A stretch of DNA of 64,000 nucleotides from DATAUK01 sp036268295 (lineage in GTDB: Bacteria; Actinomycetota; Actinomycetes; JAFAQI01). The notes under the pieces were generated by a model, which did not search any database, was not told the DNA's origin, and saw only the letters and a program-made list of their open reading frames with translations. The DNA lies in NCBI GenBank assembly GCA_036268295.1, contig DATAUK010000050.1, positions 94,879-158,878 of the forward strand, in the 5' to 3' direction. Both the position numbers and the translations under genes were made by a program. Below, piece by piece: positions 17,698-25,467 of this stretch (position 1 is the first letter of the stretch; the number at the start of each line of letters is the position of its first letter).

Positions 17698-18665
17698 GAC
17701 CGGCGGCGAGCCCTCGCGGTTTCGGGCGCCTGCACGCCGAGCAGGACATCCGACCACGACGGTACGGCGACCCGCCCATTGGTCGGCGAGATGACGGGTG
17801 GCTCGAAGACCCTGGGCTTGCGCCGCGGCTTGCGGACCCGCTTGACCTTCGGCTGCGGCGGCGGCTTCACGACAGCGGTCTTAGCAGCCGCCTTGGCGGG
17901 CGCCTTCACCGCGGCGGGCTTGACCGGCTTTGCCGCCGGCTTGGCTGCCACCGTCTTCGTGGCGGCTCGCTTGGTTGCGGCGCGTTTCGTCGCCGCGCGC
18001 TTGGTCGCTGCCCGCCTGGCCGGCGAACGCCGCGCCGGCGCGCGCTTGACGACCGGCTTCGGCGCGACCCGCTTGCGTCTGGCCGCCGGGGGCAGGTCTT
18101 CGGCACCCAGCCGGGTAGCGAGGGCGTTGATCGAGCTCAGCTGATGGTCAGCCGGCTGCCAGAGCCACGAGGCGGTGCGGGCACCGCCTCGGGCGGCGTA
18201 GCTCAACGCGACGATCCAGGCGCCGTCATCGCGGCGGCGCGCGGTCCAGGAGACGGTCTCGAACTTGATGCCGACGGTCGCGCCGAGGCGCTTTTCCACC
18301 ATCTCGCCGAGCGGGGTTGTCGCCTCGTGGCTTCGGGAGCGCTTCAGGACCGCGGCACGGGCCTGCTCGATGATGAGGTCCCGCTCGGAGATGACCGGGC
18401 CGGCGTACCGGATCACCCGGGAGACCGGCACCCTGGCGAGCTTCGCGATCTGCTCCTCGGACTCCCCGGCCCGCAGCCGGGCCTGGATCTCCTTTGGAGA
18501 CAGCTCGCTCTCGCGACGCTCGGAGTCATCGAGCTCGCCGCGGATCGCTGCCTGCAGCCGATTGTCGATCCGGACCGAGTGCGTCGCACGGACGGCATCC
18601 TCGGCGGTCGCCAGCAACACGAAGGTGCCGTCGTCGCTTAGTGAGACGACTTCCAATTGGCGCAC
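17694..18665 (-). CDS. sepH: SepH-type cell division regulator (DUF3071)
   Basis: About 323 residues. The N-terminal DUF3071 domain starts RQLEVVSLSDDGT and carries a helix-turn-helix-like region (SEEQIAKLARVPVSRV, about 88-103). After residue 200 comes a strongly basic Ala/Lys/Arg/Pro tail containing several copies of the AATKR pentapeptide, then the conserved C-terminal VPSWSDVLLG motif. SepH proteins bind and stimulate FtsZ assembly in Streptomyces and Mycobacterium. The GTG at 18665 is preceded by GGGAGGT at a good distance; the extension to 18728 is not needed. It overlaps the peptidase gene. Confidence 0.88.
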   Translation of the reverse strand: MRQLEVVSLSDDGTFVLLATAEDAVRATHSVRIDNRLQAAIRGELDDSERRESELSPKEIQARLRAGESEEQIAKLARVPVSRVIRYAGPVISERDLIIEQARAAVLKRSRSHEATTPLGEMVEKRLGATVGIKFETVSWTARRRDDGAWIVALSYAARGGARTASWLWQPADHQLSSINALATRLGAEDLPPAARRKRVAPKPVVKRAPARRSPARRAATKRAATKRAATKRAATKTVAAKPAAKPVKPAAVKAPAKAAAKTAVVKPPPQPKVKRVRKPRRKPRVFEPPVISPTNGRVAVPSWSDVLLGVQAPETARARRRS

Positions 18666-18731
18666 GCGCGAACCTCCCGGATCGGGACCAGGATGTCCCA
18701 CCCAAGTGAAGTTTGCCTCGTCCGCCACGCC

Positions 18732-18756
18732 TGTAACAAGCCCCGCGCTTGTTACA
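18732..18756. promoter_or_regulatory. Perfect 9-bp inverted repeat between the NlpC/P60 gene and sepH
   Basis: TGTAACAAG (18732-18740) and CTTGTTACA (18748-18756) form perfect arms around a 7-base GC-rich centre. It lies after the NlpC/P60 stop and 67 bases before the sepH start. It could be a hairpin terminator (no U-tract) or a dimeric repressor operator for sepH; the sequence alone does not decide. Confidence 0.5.
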
Positions 18757-18767
18757 CGCTCAAAACG

Positions 18768-19826
18768 TTACGGTCGGCCGGCGCTGGTCGGGGGCATCGA
18801 GCTCAGTGAACTGATCTGCACGACGGTGCCGGTATGAGGTGCTTGGATGATCTGGCCACCGCCGATGTAGATCGCGGTGTGGAACGCCGGGTCGCCGTAG
18901 AAGACCAGGTCACCGGGCTCCAGGGCTGAGAGCGGGACGCTCGGCAGCTCGGCCTGCTGGCCCGCTGCGCTGTGCGGCAGACCGACACCGGCCGCCCCCC
19001 ACGAGCGCATCGTCAGACCGGAGCAGTCGAAGCTGTCCGGGCCGGCGCCGCCCCACTGGTAGGGCTTGCCGAGCTGGGCGTAGGCGAACCGGATCGCGAT
19101 CGAGGCCCGGCCGCTCGCCGCACCGTTGTAGGCCGGCGGGTGGTACGTCGTACGGAGCGTGACCTCGTGTTCGGTGGTCTTGGCCTGCTGGGCCGCGAGC
19201 GCTCGGCGCTGCGAGGCCTTGAGCTGGGCGAGCAGCGCGTTCTGCTGGCTGAGCAGGCCCTGGATCTGCTCCCGGGCGCTGGAGATCGAAGCGACGGTCG
19301 CCTTCTGCTGGGCGACCTGAGCGTTGTGTACGACCAGGACGGCGGCGACCTGACGCTGAGCGGCGTTCGCGGCGTCAAGCTGGCCGAGGTCGTAGCGCGC
19401 GACCTCCTGCAGCCCAGAGGTCTGGTCGAGGAAGGTCTGCGGGCTGCCGGAGGAGACCAGCGACATCGTCGAGTCAAGGCCGCCGGTGCGGTACTCCGCC
19501 GCGGCGCCTGCGTCGACCTGACGCGCGGCCTTGGCCAGCGTCGCGCGATCATGGGCAAGCAGCCGGTCGGTGACCCGCTCCTTGGATTGCAACGCCGTCA
19601 ACTGGGTATTTGCATTGTCGAAGGACTCGGTGATCCGGTCGGCACGCCCGTTGAGTGCGTTGACCTGGGCTTCAACCTGGTGCAGCGTCAGGTGGGAGGC
19701 AGGTGCTGCAGAACCGATCCCCGAGGGCAGCACGGTCGCGGCAACAGCGGCCGCGGCGAGCGCCAGCACGGGAAGACGGAACCGGGTCAGACGGGTGCGC
19801 GCGTTCGAAAAAGAACTAGTCGCCAA
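18768..19826 (-). CDS. Secreted NlpC/P60 peptidoglycan hydrolase with coiled coil
   Basis: About 352 residues. A signal peptide with a basic N-region and Ala-rich core ends near residue 42. A long alpha-helical coiled coil follows (about 50-215, many Gln/Ala/Leu), then an NlpC/P60 domain with catalytic Cys in DSFDCSG, His in DPAFHTAIY and the third polar residue in the QAPHTG region. It should cleave the D-Glu-to-diaminoacid peptide bond in cell-wall stem peptides, like RipA-type enzymes. I choose the TTG at 19826, with GGGAG about 10 bases upstream; the TTG at 19853 abuts the riboswitch helix. The c-di-AMP riboswitch just upstream supports a role in wall remodelling. Confidence 0.87.
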   Translation of the reverse strand: MATSSFSNARTRLTRFRLPVLALAAAAVAATVLPSGIGSAAPASHLTLHQVEAQVNALNGRADRITESFDNANTQLTALQSKERVTDRLLAHDRATLAKAARQVDAGAAAEYRTGGLDSTMSLVSSGSPQTFLDQTSGLQEVARYDLGQLDAANAAQRQVAAVLVVHNAQVAQQKATVASISSAREQIQGLLSQQNALLAQLKASQRRALAAQQAKTTEHEVTLRTTYHPPAYNGAASGRASIAIRFAYAQLGKPYQWGGAGPDSFDCSGLTMRSWGAAGVGLPHSAAGQQAELPSVPLSALEPGDLVFYGDPAFHTAIYIGGGQIIQAPHTGTVVQISSLSSMPPTSAGRP

Positions 19827-19852
19827 TGTGGCGGCTCTCCCATTCTTCCTCA

Positions 19853-19996
19853 ACCGCCTACCGGGTGAGCTGACGGGTTCGGGCGGGAAGTTCGCCCTAC
19901 GGTGACTGCGCCAGCGAACTGGCGAGTCCCCGATTCACCCCATGGGGAATGGTTCCCCGGCTCGGGCCGGCGTGACCGGCCCAGACTCGGCGGTAG
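19853..19996 (-). ncRNA. c-di-AMP (ydaO-yuaA) riboswitch
   Basis: On the minus strand the leader of the NlpC/P60 gene ends with CCCGTCAGCT, CCCGGTAGGCGG and, before that, CTTCCCGCCCGAA, the conserved 3' half of ydaO-class riboswitches. The 5' half has CCGCCGAGTC and a GGGGTGAATCGG block. ACCGCC at the 5' end (about 19991-19996) pairs with GGCGGT at the 3' end (19853-19858), closing P1. In actinomycetes this class controls cell-wall hydrolases, which fits. The remaining roughly 170 bases up to the small gene at 20169 hold no gene I can see and probably contain the promoter. The expression platform is not resolved. Confidence 0.85.
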
Positions 19997-20168
19997 CCGC
20001 TACCCCGCCGCCCGGCTGGCGACGATCGAAACAACGGCTGGTGCACACCATATCTATTTGTCACGAGTCTGCAACGGTCGGACCCGAACAACGATTCTTC
20101 GGCGCGTCGCAACCTTTTCACATCCGTCACACCAGTCACATCGGCCACTGGAATCGGCCTGGCGCGGC

Positions 20169-20378
20169 CTAGCCGACCGCTGCGCCACCTCGGCTCGAAC
20201 GCATCCGCAGTGGTGGCACTAGACCGACCTGGGCGAGTGCCCGGATCGCGCCGGACTCGTCCTCGCCCCACTCGATGTCGCCGGTCTCGACCGCCGGCGG
20301 CGCCGCCAGCAGCACCGACACCACGCAGTCGTCGCAAGCGATGTTGCGCATTTCGCAACGGTCGCAATCGATGATCAT
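20169..20378 (-). CDS. Small cysteine-rich conserved protein
   Basis: 69 residues. The N-terminus has two cysteine pairs, CDRC (residues 5-8) and CDDC (15-18), which probably bind zinc. A hydrophobic strand (VVSVLLAAPP) follows, and a C-terminal helix ends in GLVPPLR. Similar small proteins occur beside NlpC/P60 genes in other actinomycetes, as I recall; the function is unknown. AAGGAG lies 6 bases before the ATG at 20378, a strong translation signal for such a short gene. It is upstream of the riboswitch on the same strand and divergent from the nuclease gene. Confidence 0.75.
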   Translation of the reverse strand: MIIDCDRCEMRNIACDDCVVSVLLAAPPAVETGDIEWGEDESGAIRALAQVGLVPPLRMRSSRGGAAVG

Positions 20379-20502
20379 TTCGACTCCTTATTCGACTACC
20401 AGGGACGCTAAGGCGAGGGTCTGACAAGAAACTCCGGCTAGCCGTCATGACCCCCGGCGCGGTGCGCTGAAGTTGTCGGGGGTCGCTCTTACCGTGACGT
20501 GC

Positions 20503-22311
20503 ATGCCGACCAATGCGCCGCAGCCGTTCACCGCGGCCGGCGCGTCCAAGCTCATCGAGGCCCGGCAGGGAACCTTCGACGAACTCGGCGTCCCGCTCGC
20601 CGAGGTGACCTTCGTGGTCGTCGACCTCGAGACCACCGGCGGCTCGCCCGCTGCGTCGGCGATCACCGAGATCGGCGCCGTCAAGGTGCGCGGTGGCGAG
20701 GTGCTCGGTGAGTTTCAGACCCTGGTCAACCCACAGATGGCGGTCCCGCCGTTCATTGCCGTGCTCACCGGCATCACCGACTCGATGGTGGCGTCCGCGC
20801 CGCCACTGACCAGCGCGCTGCCGACATTCCTGGAATGGGCACGCAACTGCGTTCTGGTGGCCCACAACGCACCGTTCGATCTGGGCTTTCTCAAAGCCGG
20901 CTGCCACACCCAGCAGATCGCGTGGCCGGCGTTCGAGTCGGTCGATACCGCGCGGCTGGCGCGACGGGTCCTCACCCGCGACGAGGCCCCCGACTGCAAG
21001 CTCTCGACCCTGGCCAGGTTGTTCCGTACCACGACGACGCCGTGCCACCGCGCGCTGGCGGACGCCCAGGCCACCGTCGATGTGCTGCACGGATTGTTGG
21101 AAAGACTGGGAAATCTCGGCATCAACACCTTCGAGGAGCTGGTGTCGTTCAACGGTCTCGCGACCGCCTCGCAACGTCGCAAGCGCTATCTCGCCGACGG
21201 GCTGCCCAACGGCCCGGGTGTCTACATCTTCCGGGACGCCCGCGGCAGGCCGCTCTACATCGGACGCAGCCGCCATCTTCGCGCCCGGGTCCGGCAATAC
21301 TTCGTCGCCTCGGAGCCGCGCACCAGGATGGCTGAGATGGTCGGCATCGCCGAGCGGGTCGACGCCATAGCCTGCGCCCATCCGCTCGAAGCTGAGGTTC
21401 GCGAGCTGCGGCTGATCGCCGAGCACAAGCCGCGTTACAACCGTCGCTCGCGGTTCCCGGAGCGGGCGAGCTGGCTCAAGCTCACCGTCGAGCCTTACCC
21501 ACGGCTCTCGCTGGTACGCCGGGTCGCCACCGACGGCGCGACCTATCTCGGCCCGTTCGGCTCGGCGAGGGCGGCGCAGTCGGCGATGGCCGCCCTGCAC
21601 GAGGCGGTGCCGCTGCGCCAGTGCAGCCAGCGGATCACGCCGGCCAAACCGAGTCCGCCCTGCGTGCTTGCGGGAATGGGCCGCTGTGCCGCACCGTGCG
21701 AGGGAACCGTCAGCCGGGATGACTACGCCCCGACCGCGGCAGCAGCGCGCGCGCTGATGACCGCAGACGCCCGGCCAGTGCTGCAGGCGGCGCGGCGGCG
21801 GATGGCCTCGCTCAGCGCCCAACAGCGCTACGAGGAAGCCGCCGCCCATCGAGACCGGGCGACCGCTTTCGTCCGCACCGCCGCTCGGATGCAACGGTTC
21901 GCCGCCCTCGCGAGCTGCCCCGAGCTGGTGGCCGCCCGGCCGGGATTCGCCGGGGGCTGGGATCTAGCTGTCGTCAGACACGGCCGGCTCGCTGCCGCGA
22001 CCACCGTGCCGGCGGACGTCAACCCGATGCCGTATGTCGATTCACTCGTTGCCAGTGCCGAAATTGTCACACCGGGACCAGGGCCGCTCGGGGCTGCCGG
22101 CGCCGAGGAAATGGATCACATCCTCGCCTGGCTCGCCGAGCCGGGCGCCAGGCTGGTCCGGCTCGATGGCACCTGGTCCTCTCCTGCCGCCGGTGCCGGC
22201 GGGCTGCACGAGTGGCTGGTCGCCGTCGAGGCCAGCCGTGAAGCGGCACGCCCGTTCGACGACCGCCGCGCGTTGCGCCCGGTGCACCGGCCGGCCCGGG
22301 CAGCAATCTGA
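20503..22311 (+). CDS. DnaQ-like exonuclease fused to UvrC-like GIY-YIG nuclease domain
   Basis: About 602 residues. Residues 30-200 are a DEDDh 3'-5' exonuclease: VVDLETTG (Asp, Glu), HNAPFDLGFL (Asp) and HRALADAQA (His, Asp). Residues 225-310 are a GIY-YIG domain (PGVYIF and PLYIGRS, with an Arg in RARVRQY). The following part resembles the middle region of UvrC, including a cysteine cluster CAAPCEG and a UVR-like helix near 430. The helix-hairpin-helix end of UvrC is missing. Probably a DNA repair nuclease; homologs such as Rv2191 sit at the same place in mycobacteria (from memory). The start at the ATG 20503 is preferred to the in-frame 20473. Confidence 0.87.
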   Translation: MPTNAPQPFTAAGASKLIEARQGTFDELGVPLAEVTFVVVDLETTGGSPAASAITEIGAVKVRGGEVLGEFQTLVNPQMAVPPFIAVLTGITDSMVASAPPLTSALPTFLEWARNCVLVAHNAPFDLGFLKAGCHTQQIAWPAFESVDTARLARRVLTRDEAPDCKLSTLARLFRTTTTPCHRALADAQATVDVLHGLLERLGNLGINTFEELVSFNGLATASQRRKRYLADGLPNGPGVYIFRDARGRPLYIGRSRHLRARVRQYFVASEPRTRMAEMVGIAERVDAIACAHPLEAEVRELRLIAEHKPRYNRRSRFPERASWLKLTVEPYPRLSLVRRVATDGATYLGPFGSARAAQSAMAALHEAVPLRQCSQRITPAKPSPPCVLAGMGRCAAPCEGTVSRDDYAPTAAAARALMTADARPVLQAARRRMASLSAQQRYEEAAAHRDRATAFVRTAARMQRFAALASCPELVAARPGFAGGWDLAVVRHGRLAAATTVPADVNPMPYVDSLVASAEIVTPGPGPLGAAGAEEMDHILAWLAEPGARLVRLDGTWSSPAAGAGGLHEWLVAVEASREAARPFDDRRALRPVHRPARAAI

Positions 22312-22393
22312 GGCCTCGCGCCGTTAGCAAACTGTTAACACCCGCGCGCGATTTGCATACTTGGCTGACTGAACGGGCATTCATGATCAAGAC

Positions 22394-23488
22394 ATGGACC
22401 TCGATCTCGATCAGCTGACTCGCGCCGTTGGTCGTGAGGTGACCGCGTATTCGGTCGAGCCGATCGATCCCGGGCTTCGGCTGCACTCGGTCACCGGCGG
22501 GGTCCACCGGGTGAGCGGGGACGGGTTCTCGCTGATCATCAAAGTCATCACGCGCGGCACGGACGCCGATCCGCTTGGCCTGTGGGTGGCTGGCGCCGAG
22601 CCGTCGCACCGCAACTACTGGAAGCGCGAGTGGCTCGCGTTCAGCTCCGGGATGCTCGACACGCTGCCCGGCGAGCTCCGGGCGCCACGGACACTGCTCG
22701 CCACCGAGCCCTCCGAAGACGAGTGCTGGATCTGGATGGAGGACGTCGAAGGCCGACCCGGCGCGGAGTGGGAGGTCGACGACTACGACAGCGTCGCCTT
22801 CGACGTGGCGACCACCCAGGCGGCGTACGCCGGCGGGCGTAGCGTCCTGCCGCCAGACGAGTGGCTGGCACACCACTGGCTGCGCGGCTGGGTCGACACC
22901 GTGGCACACCGGATTGAGGCACTCGACGACGATGCGCTGTGGACCGAGGCATGGCAGGGCCCGATTTCGGCGCTGCGACCCCGGGTCCGCGAGCTGTGGG
23001 CTGCCCGCGAGCAGCTGCTGGCGATTGTCGAGGCGGCGCCGCAGACCGTCGTACACGGCGACCTATGGCCGACCAACCTGATTGCCGCCGACGACGGCAC
23101 CTCGGTAGCGATCGACTGGTCACAGGTCGGAATTGGCTCTATTGCTCAAGATCTCGACCAGCTAACCCTTGATCCGGTATGGATGCTGGTGTTGCCGGAC
23201 GTCTCGCTCGACGACCTGGACCGCCACGTCGTACCCAGCTATCTGTCCGGGCTGCGGACCTCGGGGTTCGACGTCGACGAGGCCGTGCTTCGCCATTGGT
23301 ACGCCGCCGCGGCGAGCGTCCACTACGCACCGCTCGCCGCATTCCAGGCCACGAACACCGCCGATCCCGCGGCCATCGAGGCCAGCGAGCGCCGGTTCGG
23401 CCGGACCTATCCCGAGATCGTCGCTCGCAAGGCGCTGGTCATCGAACGCGCTCTCGACCTCGGCGAGTGGGTGCTCGGCGGGCGATAG
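22394..23488 (+). CDS. Aminoglycoside-phosphotransferase-like small-molecule kinase
   Basis: 364 residues with an APH/choline-kinase-type fold. The catalytic loop VVHGDLWPTNLI is near residue 217, the metal-binding Asp is in AIDWSQ near 238, and an ATP-lobe Lys is likely in SLIIKVI near 50. Such proteins phosphorylate small hydroxyl compounds; nothing here indicates antibiotic resistance in particular. The ATG at 22394 lies in an AT-richer stretch that may carry the promoter. The next gene begins 9 bases after its stop, so the two are probably co-transcribed. Confidence 0.8.
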   Translation: MDLDLDQLTRAVGREVTAYSVEPIDPGLRLHSVTGGVHRVSGDGFSLIIKVITRGTDADPLGLWVAGAEPSHRNYWKREWLAFSSGMLDTLPGELRAPRTLLATEPSEDECWIWMEDVEGRPGAEWEVDDYDSVAFDVATTQAAYAGGRSVLPPDEWLAHHWLRGWVDTVAHRIEALDDDALWTEAWQGPISALRPRVRELWAAREQLLAIVEAAPQTVVHGDLWPTNLIAADDGTSVAIDWSQVGIGSIAQDLDQLTLDPVWMLVLPDVSLDDLDRHVVPSYLSGLRTSGFDVDEAVLRHWYAAAASVHYAPLAAFQATNTADPAAIEASERRFGRTYPEIVARKALVIERALDLGEWVLGGR

Positions 23489-23497
23489 GCTCCGCCC

Positions 23498-23785
23498 GTG
23501 ATCACCGCGATCGTCTTCGTCTCCGCCGCCGTCGACCGGATCCCGGAGGTAGCCGAGCAGATAGCCGCGCTACCGGGCGTAACCGAGGTCTACTCCGTGA
23601 CCGGCGAGATCGACCTGATCGCGCTGATCCGGGTGCAGTCCCACGACGACATCGCCGATGTCGTCGCCGACCGGCTCAACAAGGTCGAGGGCGTGCTGGC
23701 CACCGAAACCCACGTGGCCTTCCGCACCTACTCCCAGCACGACCTGGAGGCCGCCTTCTCAATCGGCCTCAGCGACACCGACTGA
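23498..23785 (+). CDS. Stand-alone Lrp/AsnC ligand-binding (RAM) domain protein
   Basis: 95 residues consisting only of the alpha-beta effector-binding domain of Lrp/AsnC regulators: an ITAIVFVSA strand, a helix with IPEVAEQI, then the GVTEVYSVTGEIDLI core and a VEGVLATETHVAF strand. The DNA-binding helix-turn-helix is absent, so it may modulate other Lrp-type proteins or bind amino acids as an oligomer. The GTG start is 9 bases after the kinase-like gene. It faces trpD, which may be relevant if it senses an amino acid, but that is conjecture. Confidence 0.85.
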   Translation: MITAIVFVSAAVDRIPEVAEQIAALPGVTEVYSVTGEIDLIALIRVQSHDDIADVVADRLNKVEGVLATETHVAFRTYSQHDLEAAFSIGLSDTD

Positions 23786-23794
23786 CCGCTGTTA

Positions 23795-23858
23795 CGCCAA
23801 ACTTGCGCGTATCAACCGTTTGAGGCCCCCGAAACGGTTGATACCCGCAAGTTTGGCG
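23795..23858. terminator. Long hairpin (27-bp arms) between convergent genes
   Basis: The arms at 23795-23821 and 23832-23858 are complementary at 26 of 27 positions around a 10-base loop. Starting 10 bases after the Lrp-domain stop and ending 10 bases before the trpD stop, it fits a bidirectional terminator. It lacks U-tracts and its arms are unusually long and moderately AT-containing, so a dispersed REP-like element is an alternative. Confidence 0.65.
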
Positions 23859-23868
23859 ATCCGGGCGA

Positions 23869-24903
23869 CTAGCGGGCGGCGGCGCTGCTTGCCACCCAGG
23901 CGTCGAGGGCAGTTGCCGCAGCGCCGGTGTCGAGCGACTCCGCGGCTCGCGGCAACGCCGCTCGCAGCTGGTCGGCGACCGGCGCCGAGGTCGGCCCGTC
24001 CACCGCGACCAGAGCAGCGGCGGCGTTCAGCAGCACCGAGTCGCGGATCGGGCCGGTCTCGCCGTCGAGCAGCCGCCTGGTCACCCCGGCGTTGTGCGCA
24101 GCGTCCGCGCCGCGCAGCGCGTCGGGTGCGGCAGTGGCGATTCCGAGCTCACCGGGGTCGACCGAGTCCTCCCGAACCGAACCGCCCGCGACGACCCAGA
24201 CCCGCGACGACGCGGCGACCGAGAGCTCGTCGAGACCATCGGTGCCGCGAAACACCAGCGCCGAGCTCCCGCGCGCCGCCAGCACTCCCGCCATCACACC
24301 GGCCATCCGCTCATCCGCGACGCCGACAGCCTGGGCCGGTGGCCGAGCCGGGTTGGTCAGCGGACCGAGGAAGTTGAAGACCGTCGCGACGCCGAGCTCA
24401 CGCCGAGGTGGCGCGGTATGCCGGAACGCCGGGTGGAACACCGGCGCGAAGCAGAAGCCGATCCCGGCATCCTCGATACAGCGTCGTACGCCGTCGGGCG
24501 GCAGGTCGACGACGACGCCGAGCTCCTCGAGCAGGTCCGCAGAGCCGCAGGCCGATGAGGCGGCGCGATTGCCGTGCTTGACCACGCGCGCGCCCGCGCC
24601 GCGGACCACCAGCGCGGCCATCGTGGAGATGTTGACCGTTGCGGCCCGGTCTCCGCCGGTGCCGCAGGTGTCCACCATCGCGCCGTCGAGTGGAAGCGGC
24701 GCGGCATGCGCCAGCATCGCGCGGGCCAGGCCGAGCACCTCCTCGGTGGTCTCACCCTTGGCACGCAACGCGATCGCAAAGCCGGCGATTTGAGCCGGGG
24801 TCGCGGCTCCGGACATGATTTCGGTCATCGCCCAGGCCGCGTCGTCGGCGGACAACGACTCGCCGGCGAGCAGCGCCGAGAGCACTACCGGCCAGGTCAG
24901 CAC
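23869..24903 (-). CDS. trpD: Anthranilate phosphoribosyltransferase
   Basis: Adds phosphoribose from PRPP to anthranilate, the second step of tryptophan synthesis. About 344 residues. The PRPP loop DTCGTGGD is near residue 82, with NIST near 94, the KHGNRAAS anthranilate/PRPP segment near 110, the DE pair in GTDGLDE near 222, and NPARPP near 180. The GTG at 24903 gives a N-terminus beginning VLTWPVVLSALL, like other actinobacterial TrpD proteins; no clear ribosome site is seen. It follows the pseudo-receiver gene by 16 bases. A stand-alone trpD beside ctaE is the usual actinobacterial arrangement. Confidence 0.9.
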   Translation of the reverse strand: MLTWPVVLSALLAGESLSADDAAWAMTEIMSGAATPAQIAGFAIALRAKGETTEEVLGLARAMLAHAAPLPLDGAMVDTCGTGGDRAATVNISTMAALVVRGAGARVVKHGNRAASSACGSADLLEELGVVVDLPPDGVRRCIEDAGIGFCFAPVFHPAFRHTAPPRRELGVATVFNFLGPLTNPARPPAQAVGVADERMAGVMAGVLAARGSSALVFRGTDGLDELSVAASSRVWVVAGGSVREDSVDPGELGIATAAPDALRGADAAHNAGVTRRLLDGETGPIRDSVLLNAAAALVAVDGPTSAPVADQLRAALPRAAESLDTGAAATALDAWVASSAAAR

Positions 24904-24919
24904 GAGCTGGACCCGTTTC

Positions 24920-25345
24920 TCAGTGCGCGGCCGCGACCGGGTCGGCGTCGTGGCTGAGCAGCGATGCCACCGCCTCCGCGACCTGGGTGGCGTCGATCGG
25001 ATGGGAGACGACCGCCTCGGCGCGTGACCAGGTGGCGAGCCAGGCGTCGTCGCGACGCCCGACGACGAGCAGCACCGGCGGCGGTGCGTCGAGCTCATCC
25101 TTGAGCTGGCGGGCGAGCCCGATGCCGCCGGTCGGCGCGGCCTCGCCGTCGAGGATCGCCAGATCGATCCCACCCGCGTCGAGCCGCCGCATGACGTGCG
25201 CGCCGTCGATCGCCTCGACGAAGTCCAACGCCAGTCCAGGCGCCGGGCTGCGGCCGATCGCGGTGATCAGCCGCACGCGGGTCTGATCTTGGCTCGAGTA
25301 GACAAGAACGGTCGCAGTTCGAGCCGGGTCGGAGTGCGAAGCCAT
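24920..25345 (-). CDS. Receiver-like (pseudo-response-regulator) protein
   Basis: 141 residues, a single CheY-like domain with no output domain. The strand TVLVYSS opens the domain and ILDGEA (near residue 62) carries the likely phospho-acceptor Asp. The signature Lys of the last strand is missing: the KP position reads SHPID. The acidic pair expected after the first strand is also replaced (SSQDQ). Phosphorylation is therefore doubtful and it may work through protein contacts. It is co-directional with trpD and divergent from ctaE. Confidence 0.7.
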   Translation of the reverse strand: MASHSDPARTATVLVYSSQDQTRVRLITAIGRSPAPGLALDFVEAIDGAHVMRRLDAGGIDLAILDGEAAPTGGIGLARQLKDELDAPPPVLLVVGRRDDAWLATWSRAEAVVSHPIDATQVAEAVASLLSHDADPVAAAH

Positions 25346-25467
25346 GCGCTGATCGTAGAGCCTGCCCGGTCCGGGTGGGCCAGGAGAGGGAGTCGGCGAA
25401 ACCCGAGCGCGACGCGCCGAGGGGGTCATGCGTCGAGTGCTACCTCGGGGCTGGCACAATCCCTGCC

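Noticed and set aside
17962..18012. Independent DNA repeat in the sepH gene
   Set aside because: The repeats encode the AATKR pentapeptides of the basic SepH tail and are explained by protein composition.
19897..21894. 665-codon open frame on the minus strand
   Set aside because: Runs antisense through the exonuclease gene, the small Cys-rich gene and the riboswitch; no recognisable domain.
22394..23488. Aminoglycoside resistance gene
   Set aside because: Only the general APH-fold motifs are present, and the gene sits in conserved core chromosome with no mobile-element signs.
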